Shown: positions 35,301 through 44,487, numbered from the stretch's first letter. The stretch: DNA of 48,034 bases from Thermosipho sp. (in: thermotogales) (GCA_017656335.1 JACDOA010000009.1:1-48034), one strand, 5' to 3'. Notes: generated from the sequence alone by a model not told the origin. Program-made: numbers and translations.

Positions 35301-36821
35301 TCACATCAACCCCATTTGTTTAAGTATTACATTTAACTTCTCATCTGCATTTTGTCTTTCTTCTTCAGCTTCTTGCAATAAAACAATTGCTTCTTCAAGG
35401 GGCAACGTATTATCTTCTCCATTTTGTATTACATATCGCGAAGGGCTGAGGTTATAATCATTCCTTACTGCTTCATCTTTTGTTATAACTTTACTTATAC
35501 CTTCAACTTCTTTAAATTCTTTATAGATTTCTGCTATTTCACTAATCGCATCTTCTGGGATATAGTTTTTTGGTCTTCCTTTCTCATACATCTTTGAAGC
35601 ATTGATGAGTAAAATCTTTTCTTTTTCTTTTTTATTCTTGTTAATCACTATAATAATCCCAGGTGCAGATGTATTGTAAAATAAGTTTTCAGGTAGTAAG
35701 ATCACGGTTTCAATTAAATCATTTTCAACAAACTGCTTTCTTATATCTCTTTCTCTATTTGAACCTTGATTCCCTGATCCTCTTGAAACGGCACCTGTAT
35801 CAAGAACAACGGCCATCCTACCATTATCTTTTAACGAAGCATACATGTGTTGTATCCAACCCCAATCAGCCGAGCTTGATGGTGGATAACCAAATACAAA
35901 TCTATTATATGGATCATTTTCGTAAACTTTTTGCTCAAATTTCTGATTCCACATAGGATTTGCAACAACTATATCAAATTTTTTAAGTGAACCATCAGCA
36001 TTTTTGAAGGCAGGGTTAATCATTGTATCTCCTAATGCTATATTTGTTTCTTCCATATTATGAATTACCGCATTCATTTTAGCCATAGCATATGTCCCAT
36101 GTAAAATTTCTTGTCCATAGAACTTTAATGGATTTATTTTGTTAAGGTTATCTTTATATTTTTCTTTGAAATGGAGGTAACTCTTAATTAGCAACCCACC
36201 TGAACCTAAACAAGGATCGTATATTTCTTCACCTTCAGATGGATCAACTATCTTTGCAATTAAAGTTGCCACTTCTCCTGGAGTATAAAACTCTCCTGCA
36301 CTTTGACCGGAACCTTCTGCAAACTTCCTAAGCAAGTATTCATATGCCCTTCCTAAAATATCTGGATCAACATCATTTAATCCAAGTCTGTGCTTATTCA
36401 GTGTATCAATTAGGGCTCTTAGTTTATCATCGCTGATTATTCTTTGACCAGCTGTTGTGGCATTAAAATCAACCATATTGATAACTCCCTGTAATTTAGG
36501 ATTTTCTCTTGCAATATCTCTTACAGCCTTTGTTAAGTATTCACCCAATCCTGTGCTTTGTTTCATTATGTTGCTCCAACGTGCATTTTCAGGTAAATAA
36601 AACCAAACAAGGGAATGATCTTGTTCGATTAATTCGATAGCAATTTCTTTGCTTCCATATTCTTCAGCTAGTTTTCCTATTTCATCATCAAAAACATCTG
36701 ATAATCTTTTCAAGAAAATGAGTGGCAATATATAATCTTTATATTTAGGTGCATCAATTTCGCCTCTTATTTTACATGCAGCTTCCCATAGCCAATTTTC
36801 AAGTGTTTTAATATCTAGCAC
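35301..36821 (-). CDS. hsdM: type I DNA methyltransferase subunit M
   Basis: 506 residues. N-terminal HsdM_N helices, then the N6-adenine methylase: SAM motif DPCLGSGGLL, catalytic ANPMWNQ in place of the usual NPPF/Y, and GEFYTPGEV before it. The NPMW variant occurs in this family. It starts at GTG 36819-36821 with AAGGGGGATATTT upstream. First gene of the hsdM-hsdS-hsdR-peptidase operon; TATAAT on the minus strand near 36922 may be the promoter. Methylates the target to protect self DNA. Confidence 0.94.
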   Translation of the reverse strand: MLDIKTLENWLWEAACKIRGEIDAPKYKDYILPLIFLKRLSDVFDDEIGKLAEEYGSKEIAIELIEQDHSLVWFYLPENARWSNIMKQSTGLGEYLTKAVRDIARENPKLQGVINMVDFNATTAGQRIISDDKLRALIDTLNKHRLGLNDVDPDILGRAYEYLLRKFAEGSGQSAGEFYTPGEVATLIAKIVDPSEGEEIYDPCLGSGGLLIKSYLHFKEKYKDNLNKINPLKFYGQEILHGTYAMAKMNAVIHNMEETNIALGDTMINPAFKNADGSLKKFDIVVANPMWNQKFEQKVYENDPYNRFVFGYPPSSSADWGWIQHMYASLKDNGRMAVVLDTGAVSRGSGNQGSNRERDIRKQFVENDLIETVILLPENLFYNTSAPGIIIVINKNKKEKEKILLINASKMYEKGRPKNYIPEDAISEIAEIYKEFKEVEGISKVITKDEAVRNDYNLSPSRYVIQNGEDNTLPLEEAIVLLQEAEEERQNADEKLNVILKQMGLM

Positions 36822-37072
36822 AAATATCCCCCTTCATAGTTTAATATTTTCTTTTAATCTATTGAAGTGAAATATTACATTTCGCCTTTATAATTTCAAG
36901 AACATAGTCAATATTTAAAAAATTATAGTTTTCTACCAAATATAAAAGTTCTTTTACAAATAAAATCCTTTAATAAATTCTTGTTTAACTCCTCCCTATG
37001 CTTTTTTTGTCAAACAGTTCAGATCACCAAATTCAAGGCATTATTTCAATGCTTTCGTCAAATTTAGTCGGT

Positions 37073-37860
37073 TTATTCTTCAAGACTTACTTCTTTAATT
37101 TTAAAATCCAATTTATATTCAAATAAACTTACTTGCGGAATCATCGAAGCGGCATATTCCAGTCTTTTATCAACGTTTTTTGCCACAATAACACCTTTAA
37201 CTTTTCTACCTTTAGCTATGTTTTTTCTAACCCATCCCATATATCTCAATATTTGTCCCAATGCTCTATCTGCACCTCTACTAACTTTCAACTCAAAAAC
37301 AACAAAGTTTCCTTCTTCATCAACTGCTAAAATATCAATATATCCTATATCTGTAGGATATTCTACTCCATCTCTTCCTGTTTCATCTATATATATAAGC
37401 TTAAAGATTTTCCGTTAACTTTTATTGAATTAATATTTTGTGCTATGAAATCTCTGAGATGGCTTTCTATAGGAAAGAGAAATTCTTCACTTTCTTCTCC
37501 TTCTATAAGATCCTGTTCTTCTAAACCTGATTGAACAACTATAAGTTTTCCGTATTCATCTCTTTTAATTTCTCAAACTCCATGCTTTTCAGGACCATAT
37601 AATTCGACTATTCCTCTACCAATACTATAAAGAAAATCATATTTTGTATTAGCGATTCTTGGTTTTTTGTTTTCAGGATAATGTACTCTAGAAGGATGAT
37701 TAACGGTGCAAACAACGATTTGAGTATTTAAAGTGTTTTCATTTACTTCTCCATATTTATTTTTAATATACTCTTTTATTTCAGAATAAGTAGCTTTTCC
37801 TCCTAAATTCTCAATTGCTTCCTTAATCATTTGCCAGACATAAGGTCTGTCATCATTCAT
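37073..37860 (-). pseudogene. winged-helix + PD-(D/E)xK nuclease gene broken by TGA and a TA-repeat frameshift
   Basis: The first part (37573-37860) gives a 95-residue winged-helix-like domain (WQMIKEAIENLGGKATYSEI) ending at TGA where a Trp would fit (EKHGV-stop-EIKRDEYGK). The frame then continues to about 37390, where an extra TA in TTATATATATAG shifts it. The rest is a NucS/DUF91-like nuclease: TDIGYIDILA, FVVFELKVSRGADRALGQIL. Both lesions argue for decay. It lies between the restriction operon and the repressor and was probably a stand-alone restriction-type nuclease. Confidence 0.75.
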
Positions 37861-37879
37861 TTACATCCCCCCTCAAGTT

Positions 37880-38596
37880 TTACAAAAACTTTTTATGCGG
37901 TTTAAAATCAAACAAGAATCCTACTACTACGCCAAAAACCAGAAAACTATCCGAGGGTTTTATAATGATATCTTTGTATTTTCTATTTTCAGCAGCCAAA
38001 ATTCTCTCATCATTATTTTGTATATACCATCTAACTCCAAATTTACCATTCAATCTATACAAAATTAAATCACCATTTCTAAAAGCTATATTTTTATTAA
38101 TAAGTAATAAAGAACCTCTTGGAATGTAAGGCTCCATTACATCATAATTTAGTCTTAAAGCCATATGAATTTTAGTTTCAATGTCTATAAACAAGTTTAA
38201 ATATTTTTTTAATTCTAATTCATTTTTATCATCGGAGGTATGTTCAGGCGGTATAGAAAACATGTAAACCGGAATCTTTCTACTTACAGGTTTTTTTATA
38301 ACTTTTTTCACCGTCTTAAAATTTTGAATATCTCCACCTAAAAAACCTAACGTCACTGAAGATGTATCATCAGAATATACGTGGTATTCTTCGGTAGTTT
38401 CTTCATTTGTAAAAAAGTATGTTATTGAAACACCCAATTCTTTTGCAATCGCTTCAAGCACATCTATAGGTGGAATAACCCTTCCGTTTTCATAATGTGA
38501 AATTGATTCTCTTGAAACTCCTACTCTTTTTGCAAGCTCTTCTTGACTTAACCCTCTTTCAGATCTAAGATTTTTTATCTTTTCTCCAATATTCAT
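37880..38596 (-). CDS. CI/LexA-like repressor: XRE helix-turn-helix + S24 peptidase-like domain lacking the Ser
   Basis: 238 residues. HTH at about 5-60 (LSQEELAKRVGVSRESISHY), linker, then an S24-type domain (about 135-235). The nucleophile motif normally reads D-S-M-E-P; here it is YDVMEPYIPRGS, with Val in place of Ser, so RecA-driven self-cleavage is unlikely. Start follows AAGGAGAATATTATT. It is divergent from the serine recombinase across a 190-base region with palindromes, the layout of a phage or element immunity region. It probably represses the recombinase; induction may be by ligand or partner rather than cleavage. Confidence 0.85.
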   Translation of the reverse strand: MNIGEKIKNLRSERGLSQEELAKRVGVSRESISHYENGRVIPPIDVLEAIAKELGVSITYFFTNEETTEEYHVYSDDTSSVTLGFLGGDIQNFKTVKKVIKKPVSRKIPVYMFSIPPEHTSDDKNELELKKYLNLFIDIETKIHMALRLNYDVMEPYIPRGSLLLINKNIAFRNGDLILYRLNGKFGVRWYIQNNDERILAAENRKYKDIIIKPSDSFLVFGVVVGFLFDFKPHKKFL

Positions 38597-38629
38597 AATA
38601 ATATTCTCCTTAACCGTATTCTCAACTTA

Positions 38630-38635
38630 ATTATA
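38630..38635 (-). promoter_or_regulatory. -10 box of the repressor gene
   Basis: TATAAT on the minus strand with TGG before it (extended -10), about 33 bases upstream of the repressor start; the -35 (TTATTT) is weak. Confidence 0.5.
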
Positions 38636-38665
38636 CCAAACTAAATATTCAAAATAACAAACAAA

Positions 38666-38684
38666 ATGTTAACAAAATTAACAT
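38666..38684. promoter_or_regulatory. operator-like palindrome between repressor and recombinase
   Basis: ATGTTAA, CAAAA, TTAACAT: perfect 7-bp arms. Further TTAACA motifs occur near 38745 and 38770, and TGGTA-N7-TACCA (38701-38717) covers the recombinase -35. This fits binding by the divergently encoded CI-like repressor. Confidence 0.6.
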
Positions 38685-38705
38685 AGATCTGTAAACATTG
38701 TGGTA

Positions 38706-38734
38706 TTGACATTACCATAATTTTATTTTATAAT
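38706..38734 (+). promoter_or_regulatory. consensus promoter of the recombinase operon
   Basis: TTGACA, 17 bases, TATAAT: exact sigma-A consensus, overlapped by the TGGTA/TACCA dyad. Confidence 0.88.
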
Positions 38735-38787
38735 GTTCATGTGATTAACACCAATTAGTAAATTTTATTAACAAAGGAGGTTATAGT

Positions 38788-38943
38788 ATGCTTTAGGTAT
38801 TAGCAGAACTGCTTTATGAACTTTCCAAAGAAGGTATTTTAAAAATTTCCAAAACAAATTCCACTCAAAGTAAAAGTAGCTCGCCCAATTCTTATCCGGA
38901 AACAGTTAATTCCACAACCCCGGGGGGTGAAACCCATGACTGA
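38788..38943 (+). CDS. small ORF with TAG as third codon, coupled to the serine recombinase
   Basis: AAAGGAGGTTATAGT leads ATG at 38788. The reading is M-L-TAG, then VLAELLYELSKEGILKISKT and a Ser/Thr/Asn-rich tail to TGA at 38943, 51 codons. The stop overlaps the recombinase start by 8 bases, a coupling arrangement that only works if ribosomes pass the TAG. A Gln at position 3 would give a normal amphipathic helix. If TAG terminates, only a dipeptide is made. Confidence 0.45.
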
Positions 38944-40426
38944 AATCTCACACTATCCTTTAAAAGCTGCAGCATATGCTAGATATTCCTCAAATAATCA
39001 ATCTGAAACATCAATCGAAGCGCAATTACAAGCTATTGAAGAATTTGCAAGACAAAATGGGTATATTATTATTGAAAAATACATAGACAGGGCAAAAAGC
39101 GCAAAAAGTGATGAAAGACCAGAATTTCAAAGAATGATTTCGGATGCCAAAAACAAAAAATTTGACGCAATAATAGTTCATAAATTAGACAGATTTTCAA
39201 GAAGAAGGCGCGATGCCATAATCTATTCTGAGCTTCTCAAACAAAACAATATAAAACTTGTTTCAGTAACTGAACCTTTTTCTGATGACCCTTCAGGAGA
39301 ATTACTAAAAGGCGTAATAGAAGTGGTAAATGAATGGTATATAAACAATTTGAGACATGAGATAAAAACTAAAACAAAAATTGTTGCAATGAAAGGGTAT
39401 TTTCTAGGTGGAGTTCCACCCCTAGGATATGATTTAGAAGAAGTAAAGGACGAATATGGAAACACTAGAAAACGTTATGTAATAAATGAAGAAGAGGCTG
39501 AAATTGTTCGTGAAATTTTCAGACTATATTCTGAAGGATTCAGCTTCAAAAAAATAGCTAATTATTTAAACAATAAAGGATATAAAACCAAAAAAGGGGG
39601 TCATTTTAAAGCTTCTTCTATAGCAGAAATTTTACGAAACAAAAAATATGGAGGAATTTATGTTTATAACCAGAGCAAACACGGTACAAGGATAAGGCAT
39701 CCACATGACGAGATAATTGAAATTGAAGGACTAATTCCTGCAATAGTAAGCAAAGAATTATTTGAATTAGTACGACAAAAATTGAACAAAAATTCTAGAA
39801 CATTAACTAAAAAGCACAATTATTTGCTTCTTGATATTATTTATTGCGGAGATTGTGGCAGCAGGATGACAGGTTCAGGAGGAAAAAAACCAAAATATGT
39901 ATGCCAGAATTGGAAAAATAACAAAAAAGGCAGATATGTAGGTGTAGGAAAACAAAAAGTAGAACAATTTGTGATCTCATACCTTAAAAATGTACTACTT
40001 CCAATAGACAAGATAGATTTTGAAAAGTTAACAGAGGAATTAAATAGAATCGAAGCAGAACGAGAAAGTTTATATGAAAAGAAATTTGAAGAGCTAATGA
40101 ATAAAAAAGCAGAGATTGAGAAACAAATAGAAAATATTACTAAGGCTATTTTAAGAGGTATTTTGACTGATAAACTGGAACTAAAATCTAAAGAACTAGA
40201 ACAACAACTTAGAGATATAAACAACGAAATTAAAAATCTTAGGAACCAAGCTCTAAATAAATACTCCCCTGAGCAGGTCAAAGAAATGTATAAATATTTT
40301 CTACTGCAACTTAATAGTAATAATGAGCTTTTAATTGAACGTGCAATCAAGAAATTGATTTCAAAAGTAATCGTATATCCAAGAGGATATATCGACATCA
40401 AAACACGTGATTTTCTTAATAGCTAA
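38936..40426 (+). CDS. large serine recombinase (site-specific integrase/resolvase)
   Basis: 496 residues. Resolvase catalytic domain at about 8-150 with the nucleophile Ser in ARYSSNNQSETS and the LDRFSRRRRD motif; recombinase domain about 165-290; zinc-ribbon-like CGDCGSRM...YVC with the fourth Cys apparently missing; then a long coiled coil (about 365-440) and tail. This is the layout of phage and element integrases such as phiC31 or TndX. ATG 38936 follows GGGGGTGAAACCC; an upstream in-frame GTG lies in the ribosome site. It probably integrates or excises the surrounding element. The att sites were not found. Confidence 0.93.
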   Translation: MTEISHYPLKAAAYARYSSNNQSETSIEAQLQAIEEFARQNGYIIIEKYIDRAKSAKSDERPEFQRMISDAKNKKFDAIIVHKLDRFSRRRRDAIIYSELLKQNNIKLVSVTEPFSDDPSGELLKGVIEVVNEWYINNLRHEIKTKTKIVAMKGYFLGGVPPLGYDLEEVKDEYGNTRKRYVINEEEAEIVREIFRLYSEGFSFKKIANYLNNKGYKTKKGGHFKASSIAEILRNKKYGGIYVYNQSKHGTRIRHPHDEIIEIEGLIPAIVSKELFELVRQKLNKNSRTLTKKHNYLLLDIIYCGDCGSRMTGSGGKKPKYVCQNWKNNKKGRYVGVGKQKVEQFVISYLKNVLLPIDKIDFEKLTEELNRIEAERESLYEKKFEELMNKKAEIEKQIENITKAILRGILTDKLELKSKELEQQLRDINNEIKNLRNQALNKYSPEQVKEMYKYFLLQLNSNNELLIERAIKKLISKVIVYPRGYIDIKTRDFLNS

Positions 40427-40474
40427 TTAAAAGCTGTTTTTAGCTGCTCAATAAAAAGAAGGAGGCTTGATAAT

Positions 40475-40745
40475 ATGTTTGGAAACAATCAAGATGAAAA
40501 AAGATTTCCCGGAGCAATTCCTATTAAAGTTTTAGAAGAAATATACAGATCAAAAAGAATACAGACAAGCTGTTCTTTTAGATAAATTGGAATATGTATT
40601 AATAGATTATAAAGAAACAAAAGAACAACTTAAAGAATTAAATGAAGAAAGAGAAGCTTTGGAAGAACTTATATTAAATTTATTACATGAACTTTCTGTA
40701 GAAAAAGAAGAAATAATTGATATGAGGAACAAAATAGGGATTTAA
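40475..40745 (+). pseudogene. small coiled-coil protein gene with one-base frameshift
   Basis: AAGGAGGCTTGATAAT leads ATG: MFGNNQDEKRFPGAIPIKVL, then EEIYRS, after which an A5 run (probably A4 originally) shifts the frame. The continuation KEYRQAVLLDKLEYVLIDYK and a Glu-rich coiled coil runs to TAA at 40745. Intact length would be about 89 residues. It directly follows the recombinase and may be an accessory factor. Programmed frameshifting is possible but nothing else supports it. Confidence 0.55.
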
Positions 40746-40802
40746 CTAAAAAATCTAATTTAAAATAATTAATACTTTTTTAGTATTTTCAGTAAAAATA
40801 AA

Positions 40803-40826
40803 ACGGGGATATTCCCCGTTTTTTTC
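40803..40826 (+). terminator. rho-independent terminator of the recombinase operon
   Basis: ACGGGGA, TAT, TCCCCGT, then a T7 run. Confidence 0.92.
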
Positions 40827-41479
40827 TAAATAGCTAACTTTCTTCTAAAAGAATTTAATAATTCATCTAAGATATAATCGCTTAACTTAATAAGTACTTA
40901 AGACAATCAAATAATACTATAACAAAGCATTAATTTATCAAATGAACCTGTTGATCAGTACATCAAAACACATAATTTCCTATTGAATAGGAAACGTATG
41001 CAAAATTATCCAAGATATATACCTTTCGTGTAAAAGCTTAATACTACACTTTCAACTTTCCAAACCACTATTTAGGGGGTACAAAAAACGGGCCTTATTG
41101 GCTCCGTTTTTTTATACTTTTCCTTTTTTCATCAGGCTAAAGTAAATAATGAGGATTTATTGAAATTAACCATAGAGATTTTCTAAAGAGCTATTCGAAA
41201 TGGAGAGGGGTATCTAAAAAAAGAAAGAAAATTAATTATTATGTTTAAAAATATGAAAAGTCAAGAAGATTTCCAAAAAAACTTTTGATACTGTTCATGT
41301 ATTTGAAACTGAAAGCTAACGATAATCATTTTATTAAACAACTTCAAAGTATCTTTGTTAGAAAACATATTACTGAAAAAAGATGGTTCGGAAAAATATG
41401 CCAAAATTTTATATCACATTAAATTTATGTTATAATATTATTATCATATTCTAACTTACCCAAGAGAGGAAGAAAAATC
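40827..41479. other. 650-bp intergenic region with a dispersed repeat
   Basis: No supported gene. Bases 41038-41113 match 46876-46999 in TTAATACTACACTTTCAACT, CCAAACCACTATTTAGGGG and a degraded CGG-GCC/GGCTCCG hairpin with a T-run. Confidence 0.55.
41038..41113 (+). repeat. dispersed repeat with terminator-like hairpin (partial copy)
   Basis: About 40 bases nearly identical to 46875-46917, followed by CGGGCC...GGCTCCG and seven Ts. In the complete copies the stem is CGGAGCC/GGCTCCG; one A is missing here. Confidence 0.7.
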
Positions 41480-41936
41480 ATGAAAAACAAACTTTTAATT
41501 ATGGCATTTTCCATATTAAGGGTTTTTTTACTATCTTCCTGTAATATTTTAAATAATTTCTTTCCAGCATATTCTGCTGAAAACATTAGAATTTCTAAGG
41601 ATACCTTTAAAATTGCGATTAGTCCTATTAAAATTTAAAAAAACTAGCGATCTAAAAATAGAAGTCTCCTTTTTAAAAGAGTGGCAAACAAATTATGGAT
41701 TAGAAATTATTTTGCTTGATGAAGATGCATTCATTAATTTTATTAAAGATAAACCATTTACTACTGATTATCATTATTCCATTTTCGTTTCAGGAAACTA
41801 CCGAATAAACTTTGATAAAGTTCTAAAAGGTACATATTATTTAATCATCGATAATTCAATAAAAGGGTGGGAAAAACCTGATTCAAGTAGTCAAGAAAAT
41901 GAAGCAATATTGAATGTAAAAAATTACATTAATTAA
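41480..41936 (+). pseudogene. lipoprotein-like gene with one-base frameshift
   Basis: GAGGAAGAAAAATC leads ATG: MKNKLLIMAFSILRVFLLSS with lipobox LSSC, then about 32 more residues. At about 41631 the run CCTATTAAAATTTAAAA puts the frame out by one base (one A too many), and KTSDLKIEVSFLKEWQTNYG continues to TAA at 41936. The intact protein would be about 151 residues. No family recognised. Confidence 0.6.
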
Positions 41937-42015
41937 CTGAAAGCAACTTGGAATTTATTCCCTATAAGTTCATAGAAACCTTTATGAATTTTTATAAAGA
42001 AAGGAAGTAACCATT

Positions 42016-42258
42016 CATTCTTTAAGACATATTTTTACCATTCATCTTTTAAAGTGTAAAATTTATTTAAGGTATATTCAGAAACTTTTAGGTTATAAAA
42101 GTTCAAAGGCAACAGAAATTTTCACTCATGTCAATGCAAAAAATCCTTCCACAATAAAGAACCCACTTGATAATCTTTTGAAAGGGATGAAATATGAGAA
42201 TAAGAACAAAGAACAATGGCAGTGCAGAGGGATGTATATCCGAACAGCTCAGATATGA
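42016..42258 (+). pseudogene. tyrosine recombinase C-terminal remnant (integron/XerC-like)
   Basis: 81 codons without a start: HSLRHIFTIHLLKCKIYLRY, LLGYKSSKATEIFTHVNAKN, then IKNPLDNLLKG. The catalytic HxLRH, the second His/Lys region and the Tyr-containing motif appear in changed form: the usual IYTHV is IFTHV, so the nucleophile Tyr is replaced by Phe. It is the last third of a XerC/IntI-type integrase; the N-terminal two thirds are gone. It lies directly before the cassette-like units, in the same orientation. Confidence 0.8.
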
Positions 42259-42272
42259 ACGAGTTAAATGAA

Positions 42273-42296
42273 GTGCCAAACACCGCTTTGTTAAAA
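42273..42296 (+). repeat. attC-like right half before unit 1
   Basis: GTGCCAAACAC, 6-base spacer, GTTAAAA. Its reverse complement matches GTTTAAC-T-GTGTTTGGCAC on the far side of the next gene. The order (L'-like arm, spacer, GTTRRR-like core) is that of integron attC ends. GTTAAAT, a better core, lies at 42263-42269. Confidence 0.45.
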
Positions 42297-42347
42297 GGAA
42301 GTCATAAATAAATGCTTAATAAAACTCAGAGGAAGTGGGAGAGCAAT

Positions 42348-43244
42348 ATGAATATAAGAAAGACATTCCTTAAAATATTTCCTTATTTATCATCTATTTT
42401 GGCAGGAGTTATTTTTTATCTTTTAGGCATTCAATTTAAAGATTTTAGAGACCTTTTTGTAAATATATCTGCCGCTTTCATAGCAATACCTTTTATATAT
42501 CTTTTTTATCAAATAGCAGAAAAATATTCTAAGAAAAAATTGAATAAGGAAATCATTGATTATGCCAAAATGCAGATTGATAGGGAGATACTTTCATTAA
42601 TCAATCAATTGTTTAAGATAGTATATCCAATAGAAGAAAGGGATTTCACACTAAAAGGTATTAATAGATTTCTTTCCTTAAAAAGAGACAATCTTAAGAA
42701 AATTATTTCTAAAAAAGAATACTTAGGTTTTCAAGTATTCAAGAAATGGGATGTTGTTGAAAACAATTTACATGATATTTTAAAGAACCCATATATTCTA
42801 AATAGACTAGAAGATGAACAAATTATTGTTATTATACGATTATTGAAGAGCATAAGATATTTGGAACAACTACAAAAAATAAAAGATCTTTATGTTGAAA
42901 CAACGAAAAAAGCCTCATCATTTAAAATTGTAAGTGGAAAAGATCTAAATGAAGAAAATGTTAAATTCTTAAACAGATATTTGTTATTAAAAGATTTAGG
43001 AGATAATAAATTCTTAGTAGTGGATTTTGGCGATTTCCCTCAATATAACGTAGATAAACTTTTAATAATTTTTAACATAAACAACAAATATATAGACATA
43101 TATGTTGATGCAATATTGGATATAGTAAATGAAATAAATAATTGGGTAGATTTAACAGATAGAGAATTTTTAATTGATACTAAAATGTTTCGACTTGGTG
43201 TTTATTCAATTGATAACCAAATACATGATGGGGAAAAATTATGA
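42348..43244 (+). CDS. two-TM membrane protein with cytosolic helical domain (cassette-like unit 1)
   Basis: 298 residues from MNIRKTFLKIF; GGGAGAGCAAT precedes this ATG, while the in-frame ATG 36 bases earlier has no site. Two transmembrane helices (about 8-25 and 32-53), then a charged, mostly helical cytosolic region of about 240 residues. No family recognised. It is flanked by the inverted attC-like arms, 80 bases after the recombinase remnant. Small-TM proteins with soluble tails are common among defence effectors, but nothing in the sequence proves that here. Confidence 0.6.
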   Translation: MNIRKTFLKIFPYLSSILAGVIFYLLGIQFKDFRDLFVNISAAFIAIPFIYLFYQIAEKYSKKKLNKEIIDYAKMQIDREILSLINQLFKIVYPIEERDFTLKGINRFLSLKRDNLKKIISKKEYLGFQVFKKWDVVENNLHDILKNPYILNRLEDEQIIVIIRLLKSIRYLEQLQKIKDLYVETTKKASSFKIVSGKDLNEENVKFLNRYLLLKDLGDNKFLVVDFGDFPQYNVDKLLIIFNINNKYIDIYVDAILDIVNEINNWVDLTDREFLIDTKMFRLGVYSIDNQIHDGEKL

Positions 43245-43257
43245 TCTACTTAAAGAA

Positions 43258-43276
43258 GTTTAACTGTGTTTGGCAC
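43258..43276 (+). repeat. attC-like left half after unit 1
   Basis: GTTTAAC (matches RYYYAAC), one base, then GTGTTTGGCAC, an 11-base perfect complement of GTGCCAAACAC at 42273. The following GC-rich DNA up to about 43375 contains a GCAC/GTGC hairpin but no clear GTTRRRY partner. Confidence 0.5.
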
Positions 43277-43418
43277 TCTGCGGTGCTTCAGCCCCTATTC
43301 AGCTCACTTTACAGGAGGATATGTATCTCGCTACCGTTCACCCAAATTTGCTCTGCTATTATCACGTAAACTTCACATATCCTATTAATTTTGTATACAA
43401 TTAAGGAGGCGGAAAAAG

Positions 43419-44351
43419 ATGAGGTATGATTCTCCATTATTTCAAAGTGCTTTAGAACTGTTTGCACATGCAATAGAGCATTTTAATAGAGGTGATGAGA
43501 AAGATAGAAAATTTGTAATTTTGCATTTAGCTAATGCCGTGGAATTGATTCTTAAGGATTTCTTACTCGATCTTGGAGAATCTATCTATAGAAATCCAAA
43601 AGAAACAGTAAACATATGGGAGGCTATACGAAAATTACAAGAAAAAGAAAGTAAAGAGGAGAAGATTATAATTCCCTCTACAAATAAAATAGAAATTCTT
43701 ATAGATGAGAGAAATGCATTACAACATAGATACGGGTTTCCAAATGAAATCACAACAATATTTCATATGGATAACACTTATAATTTTTTAAAAGAATTTC
43801 TTAGAGAAAACTATGGATTAGAGATTGATGAAGTAATAAAAGATTTCTTTCCAGAAGAAGAATTTGCCTCTTTCCAACTTAGAAGGAAAATATCCACAGA
43901 AAATGAACTGGACAAACTTATAAAACTAGCAAAAATTCATCCGGTCGGCGCGTTATTATCTGCTTTTGCTTATTTAGAAAGTCAATTACTGGAAATTAGA
44001 GATATAATAATGGAAAATTCTCGGTCACAAGGATTACTCGAAGAAAATAGAGAAGTTTTAAGAGACATTAGATTTTTAACAATGAAATTGATGAGATTTG
44101 AGTATCTTCCTAAATTGATGAGAATTTATGAAATTCCTGTTACTGAAGAAGTCGAAGAAATGCTTTTTAAATTACGCGATATTAAGAATTCTGTCTCACA
44201 AGGAAGGGAACAAATCACTCAGAAAGAAGCAAAAGAATTAATTGAATTTATCAAATCTATAGAGCCAAAAGTTAAAGAGTTAAAAGAAAAAGTAAAAATG
44301 GATCCTAATTTAATACTAAACAGTGAAAAAATTAGGAGGAGAACGATATGA
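43419..44351 (+). CDS. HEPN-domain protein, putative ribonuclease (cassette-like unit 2)
   Basis: 310 residues. The N-terminal domain (about 5-135) has the layout of HEPN proteins: FAHAIEHFNRGDEKDRKFVI, LANAVELILKDFLL, then the catalytic R-x4-H in ERNALQHRYG. The C-terminal half (about 150-310) is helical with a coiled end. HEPN domains usually cleave RNA in toxin-antitoxin and phage-defence systems. No separate antitoxin is adjacent, though the neighbouring units could supply one. AAGGAGGCGGAAAAAG precedes ATG. Confidence 0.78.
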   Translation: MRYDSPLFQSALELFAHAIEHFNRGDEKDRKFVILHLANAVELILKDFLLDLGESIYRNPKETVNIWEAIRKLQEKESKEEKIIIPSTNKIEILIDERNALQHRYGFPNEITTIFHMDNTYNFLKEFLRENYGLEIDEVIKDFFPEEEFASFQLRRKISTENELDKLIKLAKIHPVGALLSAFAYLESQLLEIRDIIMENSRSQGLLEENREVLRDIRFLTMKLMRFEYLPKLMRIYEIPVTEEVEEMLFKLRDIKNSVSQGREQITQKEAKELIEFIKSIEPKVKELKEKVKMDPNLILNSEKIRRRTI

Positions 44352-44480
44352 TTTCATTTTTAACTGCTCACAACATGCGGCTATCTGGTTCGAGTTTTCA
44401 AACATCACCCAAATCGCCTACAGCGACTTCAGATACCCAGATACCCACCGGAGGGTTAGTTGGCATAACAGTTTTGGAGG
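44352..44480 (+). repeat. GC-rich spacer between units 2 and 3 (attC-like, weak)
   Basis: Much richer in G/C than the genes, with complementary arms TATCTGG (near 44378) and CCAGATA (near 44438), a TTTTTAAC near the left end and GGGTTAGTTGG near the right end. The cores do not match the attC consensus well. Confidence 0.35.
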
Positions 44481-44487
44481 GCAGAAA

